Positions 16,481 through 25,509 are shown, counted from the stretch's first letter. The stretch: 64,000 nucleotides of DNA from Gammaproteobacteria bacterium 42_54_T18 (GCA_002163245.1 MAAL01000082.1:44062-108061); one strand, 5' to 3'. Numbers and translations: made by a program. Notes: a model not told the origin generated them from the sequence alone.

Positions 16481-17878
16481 ATGCGTATAGATAGGAAAGG
16501 TTTATTAACGACAGGGCTGAAAAATGTCGTAATGTTAGGTGTTGTGATGATAAGTGGTTGTGCTGATAGGGATTTTGTTGGTGGTGTGGTAGTTGGGAAT
16601 GATAAGGCCATTACCATATTGGAAACCTATAGCCAGACTTTTATTGATATTGAACCTAACCCTCAAGGGGTAACGGAATTTCAAATTGATGACATCGTCG
16701 AGGGGGATGCATTTGATTTTACCGTTGTTGATAATGAGCACGGCTGTTCGGTTGTTGATAATGCAGGAGAATACGACGGTTTTCCTAACTTCGGGGTAAA
16801 GGTTCAATGTGAAGATGAAAATGGTCAGCGTTGGTCAGGTAATCCGATATTAAGGAATCAATATACAGCTGATCCAACGTTACTGGTGGTTGGGGACTAT
16901 TTATACCTTTATGCAGGGCGTGATGAAACATCGTTTATACATATGCAAAAAAAACAGTGTAAAAATCAGTGTTTAACGGAAGCATTACAAACGGCGGCAA
17001 ACTTCGAGATTACTGGTATTCACATTTATCGAACCCAAAATATGGTGGATTGGGAGTATGTTGGCCCAGCAGTCGAGGCAAAAGATGTGTCTTGGATGCG
17101 TCAAACATGGGCAAGCCATATTGTAGCTAAAAACGGTAAGTACTATTTATTTACCTGCTCCCCAGCAAAAGACATTATTACTGATGTTGGCGTGAAGTCC
17201 ATTATTTCGTTGTTGTCTGGTGGTGGTATTGCAATAGGGCCTAGCGCATTAACTGGAGTGGCGGTGAGTGACTCTCCTACAGGGCCATTTATTGATAGTG
17301 GTGCCCCGCTAGTTTCCTATTTAACCCCCGGCGCAATTGATGAAGTGATGGATCCGGCAGCATTTACCGATGATGATGGTACTACCTATCTTTTTTATGG
17401 CGGAGGCGGTCATGCACAGTATGTTGCGCTAAGTGACGACTTATTATCGATTAATGGCCCGATTATGGAAATTAAGGGAATAAATGGTAGTGACCCGATG
17501 CCAGAGTTAACCGAAGCCACCTATATCCATAAGCGCAATGGGGTTTATTACTTAAGTTATTCAAAATCTAAGATAGGAGAGGCGCCATCTCCATTAGCTT
17601 ATGCAACGGCGGATAATATTCACGGTCCCTGGACGTACCAAGAGGATATGCTTGGAGCGGTGGACATATTGACGAACCATGGAGCAATTACGACCTATAA
17701 AGGTAAAGATTACCTGTTTTATCACACTGGGCAGCTACCAGGGATCCATAATGGGGCATTAAGTAGTAATGCCACTCGCGCTGTATCAGTGCAGGTGTTG
17801 GAATATGATGATGACGGGCAGATAGTGTTTACAAAGCAGACGGCTTTGGGTGTACCGGAACTGAATAATGTAGAGTAA
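16481..17878 (+). CDS. GH43-like five-bladed beta-propeller lipoprotein
   Basis: 465 residues from ATG 16481, preceded by GAGGAGGG; an upstream in-frame ATG at 16433 has no ribosome site. The lipoprotein signal ends in ISGC with Cys27. Residues about 125-460 match a glycoside hydrolase family 43 propeller: YTADPTLL (candidate base Asp131), WASHIVAKNGKYYLF, DEVMDPAAF (Asp291) and TEATYIHKRNGVYYLSY (Glu345), in the order of the GH43 base, pKa-modulator and acid. GH43 enzymes cleave arabinan, xylan or galactan side chains. The protein is probably anchored to the outer membrane and regulated by the divergent AraC gene. Which glycan it acts on is unknown. Confidence 0.8.
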   Translation: MRIDRKGLLTTGLKNVVMLGVVMISGCADRDFVGGVVVGNDKAITILETYSQTFIDIEPNPQGVTEFQIDDIVEGDAFDFTVVDNEHGCSVVDNAGEYDGFPNFGVKVQCEDENGQRWSGNPILRNQYTADPTLLVVGDYLYLYAGRDETSFIHMQKKQCKNQCLTEALQTAANFEITGIHIYRTQNMVDWEYVGPAVEAKDVSWMRQTWASHIVAKNGKYYLFTCSPAKDIITDVGVKSIISLLSGGGIAIGPSALTGVAVSDSPTGPFIDSGAPLVSYLTPGAIDEVMDPAAFTDDDGTTYLFYGGGGHAQYVALSDDLLSINGPIMEIKGINGSDPMPELTEATYIHKRNGVYYLSYSKSKIGEAPSPLAYATADNIHGPWTYQEDMLGAVDILTNHGAITTYKGKDYLFYHTGQLPGIHNGALSSNATRAVSVQVLEYDDDGQIVFTKQTALGVPELNNVE

Positions 17879-17904
17879 TAAAATCGGTTACACCCTTGAA
17901 GGCG

Positions 17905-18180
17905 TTATTCTGCCTGAGTTCCTTCCTGCTGAGGGTGCTCAAGTTCAGCGACAACCTTCTCTAAAGCCTCGAGTTTGATTCTGGTGCGTGCCAGCACATT
18001 GCGCTGGATATCAAACTCTTCTCGGCTGACAAGATCCATATTGCTTAGGGATTCCGACATTAATGAGTGGAGGTTGTGTTTGAGATCTGCTCCAGCTTCT
18101 TCTAGTCCTGGTGGAATTCTTTCTTTAAATAACTCAACTATTTGATTTAGCAGGGTTTCAGGAGGCGTTAAGCGTGCCAT
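17905..18180 (-). CDS. ubiK: Ubiquinone biosynthesis accessory factor UbiK
   Basis: 91 residues from ATG 18180 (MARLTPPETLLNQIVELF); a longer frame to 18243 is not supported. Mostly helical: an amphipathic N-terminal helix, then a coiled-coil C-terminal region with REEFDIQRNVLARTRIKLEALE, the BMFP/YqiC hallmark. UbiK assists the UbiJ lipid-binding factor in aerobic ubiquinone synthesis. The position next to comM and divergent from glnK-amtB is that of pseudomonads. Confidence 0.9.
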   Translation of the reverse strand: MARLTPPETLLNQIVELFKERIPPGLEEAGADLKHNLHSLMSESLSNMDLVSREEFDIQRNVLARTRIKLEALEKVVAELEHPQQEGTQAE

Positions 18181-18272
18181 AATCAGGGTTCCATCGTGAT
18201 TTGTGGAGAAAAAACGCAGTTTATCACTTCTGTGTGTGGACAACTATCCTCACATGTAGGGCTGGTTCTATC

Positions 18273-18350
18273 CGCTAAATCATGGTGCATCTCAATAGGT
18301 GGTTGCTCATTTTCAGGGCGTGCTTTATTGTGGTGCGCTATAATGGTGCT
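18273..18350 (+). promoter_or_regulatory. Three NtrC-like binding sites upstream of glnK
   Basis: Three 17-bp boxes resemble the NtrC consensus TGCACC-N5-GGTGCA: 18273-18289 (ending ATGGTGCA), 18321-18337 (TGCTTTATTGTGGTGCG) and 18334-18350 (TGCGCTATAATGGTGCT), the last two overlapping. They lie about 65-145 bp upstream of a sigma-54 promoter, the usual enhancer distance, so nitrogen-limited activation is inferred. Confidence 0.6.
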
Positions 18351-18414
18351 GGAGTGAGGCGAAATTAGATTTCTATTGAGTCTAACTCCTTGTTTTTACG
18401 CAATTTATCCTAAT

Positions 18415-18430
18415 AGGCATGGATTGTGCA
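18415..18430 (+). promoter_or_regulatory. Sigma-54 promoter of glnK-amtB
   Basis: AGGCATGGATTGTGCA has GG at 18416-18417 and GC at 18428-18429, exactly 10 nt apart, as in the RpoN -24/-12 consensus. Its position upstream of glnK and the NtrC-like boxes support the call. Confidence 0.7.
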
Positions 18431-18511
18431 ATTAGCTGCGCATGTTCCGTAAATGAGCATGCACACCCGGCGTTGCATTTATTTGCGATCAGAAGCAAAA
18501 ACAAAAACTAA

Positions 18512-18880
<369 letters not shown>

Positions 18881-18971
18881 TCGTAACCTAGAAAACGAAA
18901 GAAGTAATGCAAAAGAAACAATAAAAAGATCCATGCCTATTAATTTTTGAGATACATTGCGGAGAGTTACC

Positions 18972-20246
18972 GTGGAAGATTTAACGAATAATATTTATCA
19001 GTTGCAGTATGCAATGGACACCTTTTACTTTTTGGTGTGCGGTGCATTAGTTATGTGGATGGCAGCAGGGTTTGCCATGTTAGAAGCCGGTCTAGTTCGT
19101 TCTAAGAACACGACGGAAATCCTTACTAAAAACGTCGCGTTGTTTGCGATTTCTTGCATCATGTACATGATTTGTGGTTATGCCATCATGTATGACGGTG
19201 GTATTTTCCTAGCAGGTATTGAGTCTGTTGATACAGCTCAAGTGCTAAAAGATTCAGCAGCGAATGGCTTTGAAGGTGATTCAAACTATTCAAGCGCTTC
19301 TGACTTCTTCTTCCAGGTTGTGTTTGTAGCTACTGCGATGTCTATCGTGTCAGGAGCTGTTGCAGAGCGTATGAAGCTATGGGCTTTCTTAGCGTTTGCT
19401 GTAGTGATGACATCAGTTATTTATCCTCTAGAAGGTAGCTGGACTTGGGGCGGTAAAGAAGTATTCGGTTTGTTCGCATTGGAAGTTGGCGGTGTTGGAT
19501 TTTCTGACTTTGCTGGTTCTGGTATTGTTCATATGGCCGGTGCCTCAGCTGCGTTAGCGGGTGTGTTGTTACTAGGTGCTCGTAAAGGTAAGTACGGCGA
19601 AAACGGTCAAGTTAATGCAATTCCAGGTGCTAACTTACCAATGGCAACATTAGGTACATTCATTTTATGGATGGGCTGGTTCGGATTTAATGGTGGTTCT
19701 GTTCTTAAGCTAGGTGATATTAGCAACGCACATTCTGTTGCAATGGTATTTCTAAACACTAACGCTGCGGCTGCAGGTGGTGCGATGGCTGCGCTAGTAG
19801 TTGCTCGGTTGTTGTTTGGTAAAGCAGATTTGACTATGCTTCTTAACGGTGCGCTAGCAGGTCTTGTTGCAATTACTGCAGAGCCTTCTACACCTACGGC
19901 ATTGGCCGCGACACTAATCGGTGTTGTTGGTGGTGTAATTGTTGTGTTCTCTATCCTTGCATTAGACAAGTTGAAGATCGATGATCCAGTTGGAGCAATT
20001 TCTGTTCACGGTGTAGTTGGTTTATTTGGTGTAATGGTTGTACCAGTAACTAACGATGGCGCGTCTTTCGCTTCTCAAGCACTGGGTGCTGTGGTTATCT
20101 TCGGATGGGTATTCGGAGCAAGTATCGTAGTATGGGGTATCTTGAAAGTAGTTATGGGTATCCGAGTTACAGAAGAAGAAGAATACGAAGGCATGGATAT
20201 CAGTGATTGTGGTATGGAAGCCTACCCTGAGTTCACTAATAAGTAA
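18972..20246 (+). CDS. amtB: Ammonium transporter AmtB
   Basis: 424 residues from GTG 18972 with GGAGAG just upstream; a TTG at 18957 is less likely. About eleven membrane segments. Both pore histidines are in place (VHMAGASAAL and ISVHGVVGLFG), and the AmtB signatures FWMAAGFAMLEAG-like and NTNAAAAGGA are present. The C-terminal tail is acidic (EEEEYEGMDISDCGMEAYPEF). It lacks a cleavable signal peptide of the E. coli kind and begins directly with a short helix (DLTNNIYQLQ). Takes up ammonium under nitrogen limitation with GlnK as its brake. A strong terminator follows. Confidence 0.95.
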   Translation: MEDLTNNIYQLQYAMDTFYFLVCGALVMWMAAGFAMLEAGLVRSKNTTEILTKNVALFAISCIMYMICGYAIMYDGGIFLAGIESVDTAQVLKDSAANGFEGDSNYSSASDFFFQVVFVATAMSIVSGAVAERMKLWAFLAFAVVMTSVIYPLEGSWTWGGKEVFGLFALEVGGVGFSDFAGSGIVHMAGASAALAGVLLLGARKGKYGENGQVNAIPGANLPMATLGTFILWMGWFGFNGGSVLKLGDISNAHSVAMVFLNTNAAAAGGAMAALVVARLLFGKADLTMLLNGALAGLVAITAEPSTPTALAATLIGVVGGVIVVFSILALDKLKIDDPVGAISVHGVVGLFGVMVVPVTNDGASFASQALGAVVIFGWVFGASIVVWGILKVVMGIRVTEEEEYEGMDISDCGMEAYPEFTNK

Positions 20247-20263
20247 TGTGATCTTAAGAGTAT

Positions 20264-20291
20264 AAAAAAAGCACCTTCGGGTGCTTTTTTT
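20264..20291 (+). terminator. Rho-independent terminator of glnK-amtB
   Basis: AAAAAAAGCAC, a CTTCGG loop and GTGCTTTTTTT form a symmetric stem with a UUCG-type tetraloop and a T-run, 18 bp after the amtB stop. Confidence 0.9.
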
Positions 20292-20310
20292 ATAGCTGCA
20301 ATTCAGTGCT

Positions 20311-20440
20311 ATGGTTAAGTATTATGGTTAAGTATTATGGTTAAGTATTATGGTTAAGTATTATGGTTAAGTATTATGGTTAAGTATTATGGTTAAGTAT
20401 TATGGTTAAGTATTATGGTTAAGTATTATGGTTAAGTACT
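20311..20440. repeat. Ten tandem copies of a 13-bp unit
   Basis: The unit ATGGTTAAGTATT is repeated ten times in perfect register (starts at 20311, 20324 and so on to 20428). Only the last copy differs (ACT end). It lies between the amtB terminator and the DUF4124 gene. No spacer and no longer palindrome, so this is a minisatellite rather than a CRISPR. Confidence 0.97.
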
Positions 20441-20486
20441 TTAGTTATAAGAATGGCTTTTGATGACATATAAGGGGAAGTGGAAA

Positions 20487-20969
20487 GTGAAGCAAGTTGC
20501 TACGATGTGCATTCTCTGTGCCTTTGTATTGTTGTTGGCGCCTGTTTGGGCGCAGGCTGATGTGTATCGATGGGTTGATGAGAAAGGGCAAGTACATTAT
20601 GGAGATAGGTCACCTGCTGGAGCGGTTACTGAAAAAATTGATATGCCCGTTGCAAAAGTAAGAAGCACAGAAGCTATGCCTTCTGAGTTAAATGATGCAG
20701 AGCGCCGACAAAGGCAGAAGCGTATTGTAGAAACACTAGCGGCTGAGAGAAAAATAAGAGAAGGGGCGCGACAAAAGATACGGGATGATAAGGCGGCGCA
20801 ACAAGCGAAGTGTGAGACGATGCGGATTGAATTGGAGGAATCTAAAGGCGTAAATTTTTATTATCGACGTAATGAAAAAGGTGAACGTGTTTTTATCTCT
20901 GATAAAGAGCGTAAATTGATGGATATTGCAGAAGAAAAAAAATATAGGAAAGATTGTTCTGGGAAATAA
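20487..20969 (+). CDS. DUF4124 domain-containing exported protein
   Basis: About 160 residues. The start is GTG 20487 after AAGGGGAAG; ATG 20463 is an alternative that only lengthens the n-region. A signal peptide ends at WAQA before DVYRW. DUF4124 follows at once (DVYRWVDEKGQVHYGDRSP), then a highly charged helical region rich in Arg, Lys and Glu (about 60-130) and a short C-terminal part. It is probably periplasmic. DUF4124 proteins are common in gammaproteobacteria, without a known role. The 13-bp repeat array ends 46 bp upstream, inside its promoter region. Confidence 0.8.
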   Translation: MKQVATMCILCAFVLLLAPVWAQADVYRWVDEKGQVHYGDRSPAGAVTEKIDMPVAKVRSTEAMPSELNDAERRQRQKRIVETLAAERKIREGARQKIRDDKAAQQAKCETMRIELEESKGVNFYYRRNEKGERVFISDKERKLMDIAEEKKYRKDCSGK

Positions 20970-21135
20970 CGTGATAATTTCTCGTTATTTCAATCGATGC
21001 ATATTCGTAAGCTGCATGCATCACTAGTAGGAAATGCCATCATTCAAGATAATGTAGCTATTCAACGGATCTCTAATTCAATGCTGTTAACAAGATTTAT
21101 AGAACCGCTGAATAATTAGAAATAACAAAAAATAT

Positions 21136-21996
21136 TTAAGATTGCTCACCGTATTTTTCATCAACCCAACCAGGGTGTTTGATCAAAATGCGAAGGTCTT
21201 TGTAGACCCAAACATCTTTTATCATGGAGAATAGCTCGTCTAAATTTAATCGCAATGGGTTAAGCGTTTCTGGTTGTCGAGAGGTTAATCCATATTTGAT
21301 TTTTCCTGCTTCTTCGCTAGATTTGAAAGTGCCAAATATTCTATCCCAAATAATTAATGTACCACCAAAGTTGGTGTCAATCTGATCGGGATTGCTGCCG
21401 TGGTGTGTGCGGTGGTGTAATGGAGTGTTAAAGAAAAAATCAAAACCTTTAATACGTTGAGTTAACTCTGTATGTAAAAAGAATTGATACGCTAAGTTTG
21501 TTTCAATGGCAATAATTGCCCATGTCTTATCAAAACCAACGATTGCTAATGGAACCCACCATAATACCCAACCAAAATTTAGATCTAATAAAAAATTTTG
21601 ACGTAATGCGGTGGAGAAGTTCATTCGAGTTGAGGAGTGGTGAGTAACGTGAACCGCCCAAAACCAACGTACTTTGTGCATGGAAAAATGGAACCAGTAG
21701 AAGAAAAAGTCAGTTGCAAGAAACATCAATACAATGCCAACAGCCAAATTGCTTGGGCTGTACTGAAAACCAAAACCTTGTACATAGTCATAAAAGAACT
21801 GGATAAACAAGGCCACAGCAATACCATCAAACATCTTATACAAGAAACCGGTGGTGATATTTGCTGCCGACTCCTTTAAGCTGTATATGTTGGTGTTGCC
21901 CTTTTTTCGCCAGTAGAAGTACTCGGCAATAATAATTGCCATAAATAGCACGCCAAATGTCAGGATAAAACCAATCGCATGTAATACGTCGCTCAT
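21136..21996 (-). CDS. Sterol desaturase / fatty acid hydroxylase family membrane protein
   Basis: A 286-residue integral membrane protein with about four hydrophobic helices. The diiron histidine boxes are HFSMH (HxxxH), HVTHH (HxxHH) and HHRTHHG (HHxxHH), the FA_hydroxylase set. These enzymes add hydroxyl groups or double bonds to sterols, carotenoids or fatty acids at the membrane; many bacterial members act on unknown lipids. Divergent from an AraC regulator with a 116-bp gap. The gap carries GTCAA/TTGAC half-sites (about 22066-22112) that could bind that regulator. Confidence 0.88.
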   Translation of the reverse strand: MSDVLHAIGFILTFGVLFMAIIIAEYFYWRKKGNTNIYSLKESAANITTGFLYKMFDGIAVALFIQFFYDYVQGFGFQYSPSNLAVGIVLMFLATDFFFYWFHFSMHKVRWFWAVHVTHHSSTRMNFSTALRQNFLLDLNFGWVLWWVPLAIVGFDKTWAIIAIETNLAYQFFLHTELTQRIKGFDFFFNTPLHHRTHHGSNPDQIDTNFGGTLIIWDRIFGTFKSSEEAGKIKYGLTSRQPETLNPLRLNLDELFSMIKDVWVYKDLRILIKHPGWVDEKYGEQS

Positions 21997-22112
21997 GTTA
22001 TTCGCCTTTTGGGATGTTAGGTCATATTTTTATTGTGTAACTTGGTATTCAGTATAAATATCTGCTGTCAAAAGTATTGACGAACGTTGCCTTCTGTTTG
22101 ACAATCTGAGCC

Positions 22113-23120
22113 ATGGCGCAATTAAATGATCTTTTTATCTCACATGATGCAATTGGTATTCTAAAAGGCTACTTAAAGGAAGAGGGAGTCTCGTTGCCTG
22201 AATTTCAGAGGCAACTGGATAGTATGGAGAACAAGGGCGCTATATCTTTCGAAACGTGGTGGGGGTTGTTGGATGAACTGGATCGTTTGTTAGCGCAGCC
22301 TATTTTAGGTACCCGGATTGGGGCGAGGGTGACCCCAAAGCAGAGTGGGATCTTGGGTTATCTCACACAAACGAGTGCCTCAATGCTTGATGCATTGCGT
22401 TGTTTTGAACGTTTTCAACGACTTATCTATGAAGGTAATACTGCACAAATAGATTGGCAGGGTGATGTTTGTACCTTAACGTGGAATATCTCCCATGGGC
22501 ATTCAACTCAAATTTCTGATGAGGTGGTGTTTGCTTCCTTGTTGTCGGTAATGCGGTATTGTTTGCAAGACCCATCGGCGTCATTGTTGTCGGTTGCTTT
22601 CTCTGGCGCTCCTATGGGGCCTGTTAACTTATATCAAGAATATTATGGTTGTGAGGTACAGTTCAATCAGCTTAATATAAGCATGTCCGTTGATAGTAAG
22701 TACTTGCTTATGCCTTTTGAATCCTCTGATCCTGGATTGCACGGCTTGTTGTTCGAGCAGGCGTTAAATAAGTTGCCAAAAGAATCGATGGAACGAGACT
22801 TTGTGGGAGACCTACATCAAGCGACGGTTCGTGCGTTACATGAAGGTCAGCCAACTGCTGCCCATATTGCGAGTAAATTGCATATGTCCTCACGAACACT
22901 GCATCGGCGTTTGGGTGGGTTAGGTTATGTATTTCGGGATTTTTTAAAGGCTATTCGTAAAAAGATGGCGCGAGAGTATCTAGACGATGAACATTTCACG
23001 CTATCTGAAATTGCGTTGTTATTGGGTTATTCAGAACAAAGTGCTTTCAGTCGAGCGTTTGCTGATTGGTTTGATATGAGTCCTTCGGAGTACAAAGTTA
23101 ATCCGCTGAACTTGGGGTAA
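22113..23120 (+). CDS. AraC family regulator with arabinose-binding-like N-terminal domain
   Basis: 335 residues. The N-terminal domain (SGILGYLTQTSASMLDALRCFERF) and the C-terminal HTH pair (LHMSSRTLHRRLGGLGY, IALLLGYSEQSAFSRAFADW) are the same architecture as the regulators at 15258 and 53064. The C-terminal end (MSPSEYKVNP) is typical. Divergent from the desaturase-like gene, which it probably activates. The ligand may be a lipid, as in OruR/VirS-like relatives, but this is inference. Confidence 0.88.
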   Translation: MAQLNDLFISHDAIGILKGYLKEEGVSLPEFQRQLDSMENKGAISFETWWGLLDELDRLLAQPILGTRIGARVTPKQSGILGYLTQTSASMLDALRCFERFQRLIYEGNTAQIDWQGDVCTLTWNISHGHSTQISDEVVFASLLSVMRYCLQDPSASLLSVAFSGAPMGPVNLYQEYYGCEVQFNQLNISMSVDSKYLLMPFESSDPGLHGLLFEQALNKLPKESMERDFVGDLHQATVRALHEGQPTAAHIASKLHMSSRTLHRRLGGLGYVFRDFLKAIRKKMAREYLDDEHFTLSEIALLLGYSEQSAFSRAFADWFDMSPSEYKVNPLNLG

Positions 23121-23474
23121 GCTGATCGGGTTATGCTTATGTGTTATAAGGCGCGCCAATTTGTTTGTACTGTAAGCGTGAAGAATCTAATCTTTCGTTT
23201 AGTGGTTAGTGGTTAGTGGTTATTGTTTATGTGGATTATTGGAAAGTTTTCTAACTGGTTAATAATTGGTCGGTTTGTTGATGCCCAGGAATAAGAAAGC
23301 GCTTAATCATATCGGAAGGTTTTGTAAAACGTCTTATAGACATTTCTGCTATAGAGCCGAGCAATGTTAGGAAGAAATGCTATTGAAATTAGTTAGTTTT
23401 TCCTAGTATTCCATTTTGTGTCGACTATAAATAATCCTACCTATTTACGAAGACCAAAAAAAAGGAATATGGAG
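23121..23474. other. 354-bp intergenic region upstream of the SutA-like gene
   Basis: No convincing gene is seen. It contains a small direct repeat (TTAGTGG three times, about 23200-23222). An in-frame GTG at 23418 could extend the next gene but lacks a ribosome site; the region probably holds that gene's promoter. Confidence 0.5.
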
Positions 23475-23693
23475 ATGTCTGATAACCAGTCCAGTGAAAA
23501 CAATAGTGATCAGTTCCACATTGATGATGGGCGCGATCGCTCAATCACTTCACGTGAAGCTGAGAGACAAGAATTAGAAGACGCGATGTTAACGTTTTTG
23601 AGTGGCGGAGGGGCTGTTCAAAAAATTGAGCGTGACTTACGTAAGGATCCTCCACGTAGACCAGAGTCAAATTATGGCAGTCGACCAATTTAA
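23475..23693 (+). CDS. sutA: SutA-like small RNA-polymerase-binding regulator
   Basis: 72 residues from ATG 23475, eight bases after AGGA; ATG 23469 and GTG 23418 are poorer. The N-terminus is acidic and disordered (DNQSSENNSD). It is followed by a helix (REAERQELEDAMLTFLSGGGAVQKIE) and an end in DPPRRPESNYGSRPI. As I recall, the FLxxGGxVQxIE...DPPxxPxSxYGSRPI pattern marks SutA, a Pseudomonas protein that binds RNA polymerase and helps transcription in slow growth. SutA is also encoded near amtB-glnK there, so synteny supports the call. Its acidic N-terminal tail is shorter than in Pseudomonas. Confidence 0.65.
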   Translation: MSDNQSSENNSDQFHIDDGRDRSITSREAERQELEDAMLTFLSGGGAVQKIERDLRKDPPRRPESNYGSRPI

Positions 23694-23714
23694 GAATTAT
23701 TTATGTTGGATTTT

Positions 23715-23751
23715 AAAAAGCCTCTGATATTCATAATGTCGGGGGCTTTTT
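23715..23751 (+). terminator. Rho-independent terminator after the SutA-like gene
   Basis: AAAAAGCCTCTGA pairs with TCGGGGGCTTTTT through 13 positions (with G-U pairs), followed by T-rich sequence, 22 bp after the stop. Confidence 0.8.
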
Positions 23752-23852
23752 ATTGGTTTCTTGATCAGTGATGGCTAAGTCAGAAAGGTGACGTTTTAGG
23801 GTTTATGTATTTTTGTCGCTTTGTGTGTGTTGGGATTTTGACGGTCAGTTTG

Positions 23853-24560
23853 TTAGTGAATTTCTTGATGTATTTTTTCAACCTCTGATAGTAGTGCACT
23901 TAAGTTATGTATTTCCACGGTTGGATGACATAACGAAGAATCCTTCTCCTTGTTTTGATTAAACCAAATGGTGTGCATTCCTAGTGATGAGGCTGCTTGA
24001 ATGTCTTCTGTGGGGTGATCTCCGATGTGTAATGCCTCAGGTGCTTTATGTCCAGTCGCTGCCAGGGCCTCAGTAAACATGCGTGTGTCGGGTTTTGCCC
24101 TTCCTGTCGATTCTGCGGAGAAGTGAGCGGTAAAGTAATCATCAATGCCTATAAGTGATAAATCGGCATTGCCATTGGTTAATGCAATGATGGAATATTG
24201 TTTTGATAAGGTTTCTAAGATATTGAGCGTTTCTGGAAAAAAATCGACTTTATTACGTTCTTTGATAAAGATGGAGAATGCCGCTTCCATTGTATCTTCA
24301 GCCTTGTCTTTGCTAAGCCCTGATTGCAAAAAACATTGTCTTAATAGATTCTTTCTCATGGTAGTTGGAAAATGTTTTTTATCAGGGTGCTGCTTATTAA
24401 ACTGTTGTCGCAATGAAATAAGATTTTCTTTTTGATAAAAGGCTTTTGCCTCGGGTACGTGGTTGTTAATCCATGAAACTAGTGATTTTTCTGCACGAAT
24501 TAATGTTGGTGTGACATTCCACAGGGTGTTGTCTAAATCCAAGGTGATGAGTTTAAGCAT
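23853..24560 (-). CDS. HAD family phosphatase (YigB-like)
   Basis: 235 residues from ATG 24560, one base after the xerC stop; a 13-residue upstream extension would overlap xerC. HAD motifs: ITLDLDNTLW (DxDxT), ALTNGN, GRAKPDTRMF (Lys) and HIGDHPTEDIQAA. In E. coli the gene after xerC is yigB, an FMN/pyrimidine phosphatase of the riboflavin pathway. The same position and subclass suggest a similar small-molecule phosphatase. Last gene of the lptM-lysA-dapF-DUF484-xerC operon. Confidence 0.88.
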   Translation of the reverse strand: MLKLITLDLDNTLWNVTPTLIRAEKSLVSWINNHVPEAKAFYQKENLISLRQQFNKQHPDKKHFPTTMRKNLLRQCFLQSGLSKDKAEDTMEAAFSIFIKERNKVDFFPETLNILETLSKQYSIIALTNGNADLSLIGIDDYFTAHFSAESTGRAKPDTRMFTEALAATGHKAPEALHIGDHPTEDIQAASSLGMHTIWFNQNKEKDSSLCHPTVEIHNLSALLSEVEKIHQEIH

Positions 24561-24561
24561 A

Positions 24562-25509
24562 TTATTTTTTCTTCTTGGCTCTCGGGTGTGAGTTGTCATA
24601 CACCTGCGCTAAATGTTGGAAGTCTAAATGCGTATATATTTGTGTGGTGGAGATATCTGAATGCCCAAGAAGTTCTTGTACTGAACGTAAGTCACCACTG
24701 GATTCCAATATATGACTGGCAAAAGAATGCCGTAACATGTGAGGGTGAACTGGGCGATCGGTGCCTTGTTTTTCGCCCCATTGTTTAATGCGCTGTTGTA
24801 CGGAGCGTTGTTTTAAACGTGAACCTTTATTGTTGAGAAATAAAGCGTTTTCAGGCGCACTTTCAGTGACTGCTTTTAATAACTCGGGGCGAATGTTAAG
24901 CCATAAAGTTAAAGCGGATGTCGCCTCTTTGCCCACAGGTATTAATCGTTCTTTATTGCCTTTTCCTAAAACCTTTACTGATTGGTTGCCTGGTTGATAA
25001 TCTTCAACGTCCAGGTTAACCAACTCACTCAATCGTAATCCAGATGAATAAAATAATTCTAGAATAGCTTTGTCTCGAATAACCAGCGTTGGGTTGTTTT
25101 CTTCGGGGGAATTTTTTATATCAAGCAACTGGGCGGTTTGATCGGTGTCAAGTGTGTGTGGAAGTCGTCGCTGGGTTTTGGGCGCACTAATACCGGTGCC
25201 GGGATTGGTTTTAATCAGATTTTTTTGAATTAGGTAAGACATTAAACCACGAATGCTGGAAAGATGTCGTTGCAGGCTTTTTCCCGATTTACCCTTGCGG
25301 TGTTGGAAGGCTGTATATTGGCGAATATTATTGGGTTTAATCAAGGTGATGTTTGTTAGTTCAGCATCAGCACAGTATTGAGCAAAGGCGCTCAGATCCC
25401 TTTGGTAATTATTAATGGTATGAGCAGAGAGCTGTCGAACCGTCCCTAAATGATGTAGATACGATTCGATAGCGTTAGGAAATTCGCTTAGGGAGTGGTT
25501 ATTGCTCAT
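24562..25509 (-). CDS. xerC: Site-specific tyrosine recombinase XerC
   Basis: 315 residues, the usual length being about 300. The N-terminal SAM-like domain is followed by the catalytic domain with Arg159 (SGLRLSEL), Lys184 (GKGNKER), His257/Arg260 (HMLRHSF), His283 (LLGHSDIS) and the nucleophile Tyr292 (TTQIYTH). All are present. With XerD it resolves chromosome dimers at dif. Starts inside the end of the DUF484 gene (11-bp overlap). The C-terminus ends in a Lys-rich tail (PRAKKKK). Confidence 0.95.
   Translation of the reverse strand: MSNNHSLSEFPNAIESYLHHLGTVRQLSAHTINNYQRDLSAFAQYCADAELTNITLIKPNNIRQYTAFQHRKGKSGKSLQRHLSSIRGLMSYLIQKNLIKTNPGTGISAPKTQRRLPHTLDTDQTAQLLDIKNSPEENNPTLVIRDKAILELFYSSGLRLSELVNLDVEDYQPGNQSVKVLGKGNKERLIPVGKEATSALTLWLNIRPELLKAVTESAPENALFLNNKGSRLKQRSVQQRIKQWGEKQGTDRPVHPHMLRHSFASHILESSGDLRSVQELLGHSDISTTQIYTHLDFQHLAQVYDNSHPRAKKKK

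Noticed and set aside
20311..20440. CRISPR-like array
   Set aside because: Units are only 13 bp, contiguous and without spacers; no cas genes nearby. It is a minisatellite.
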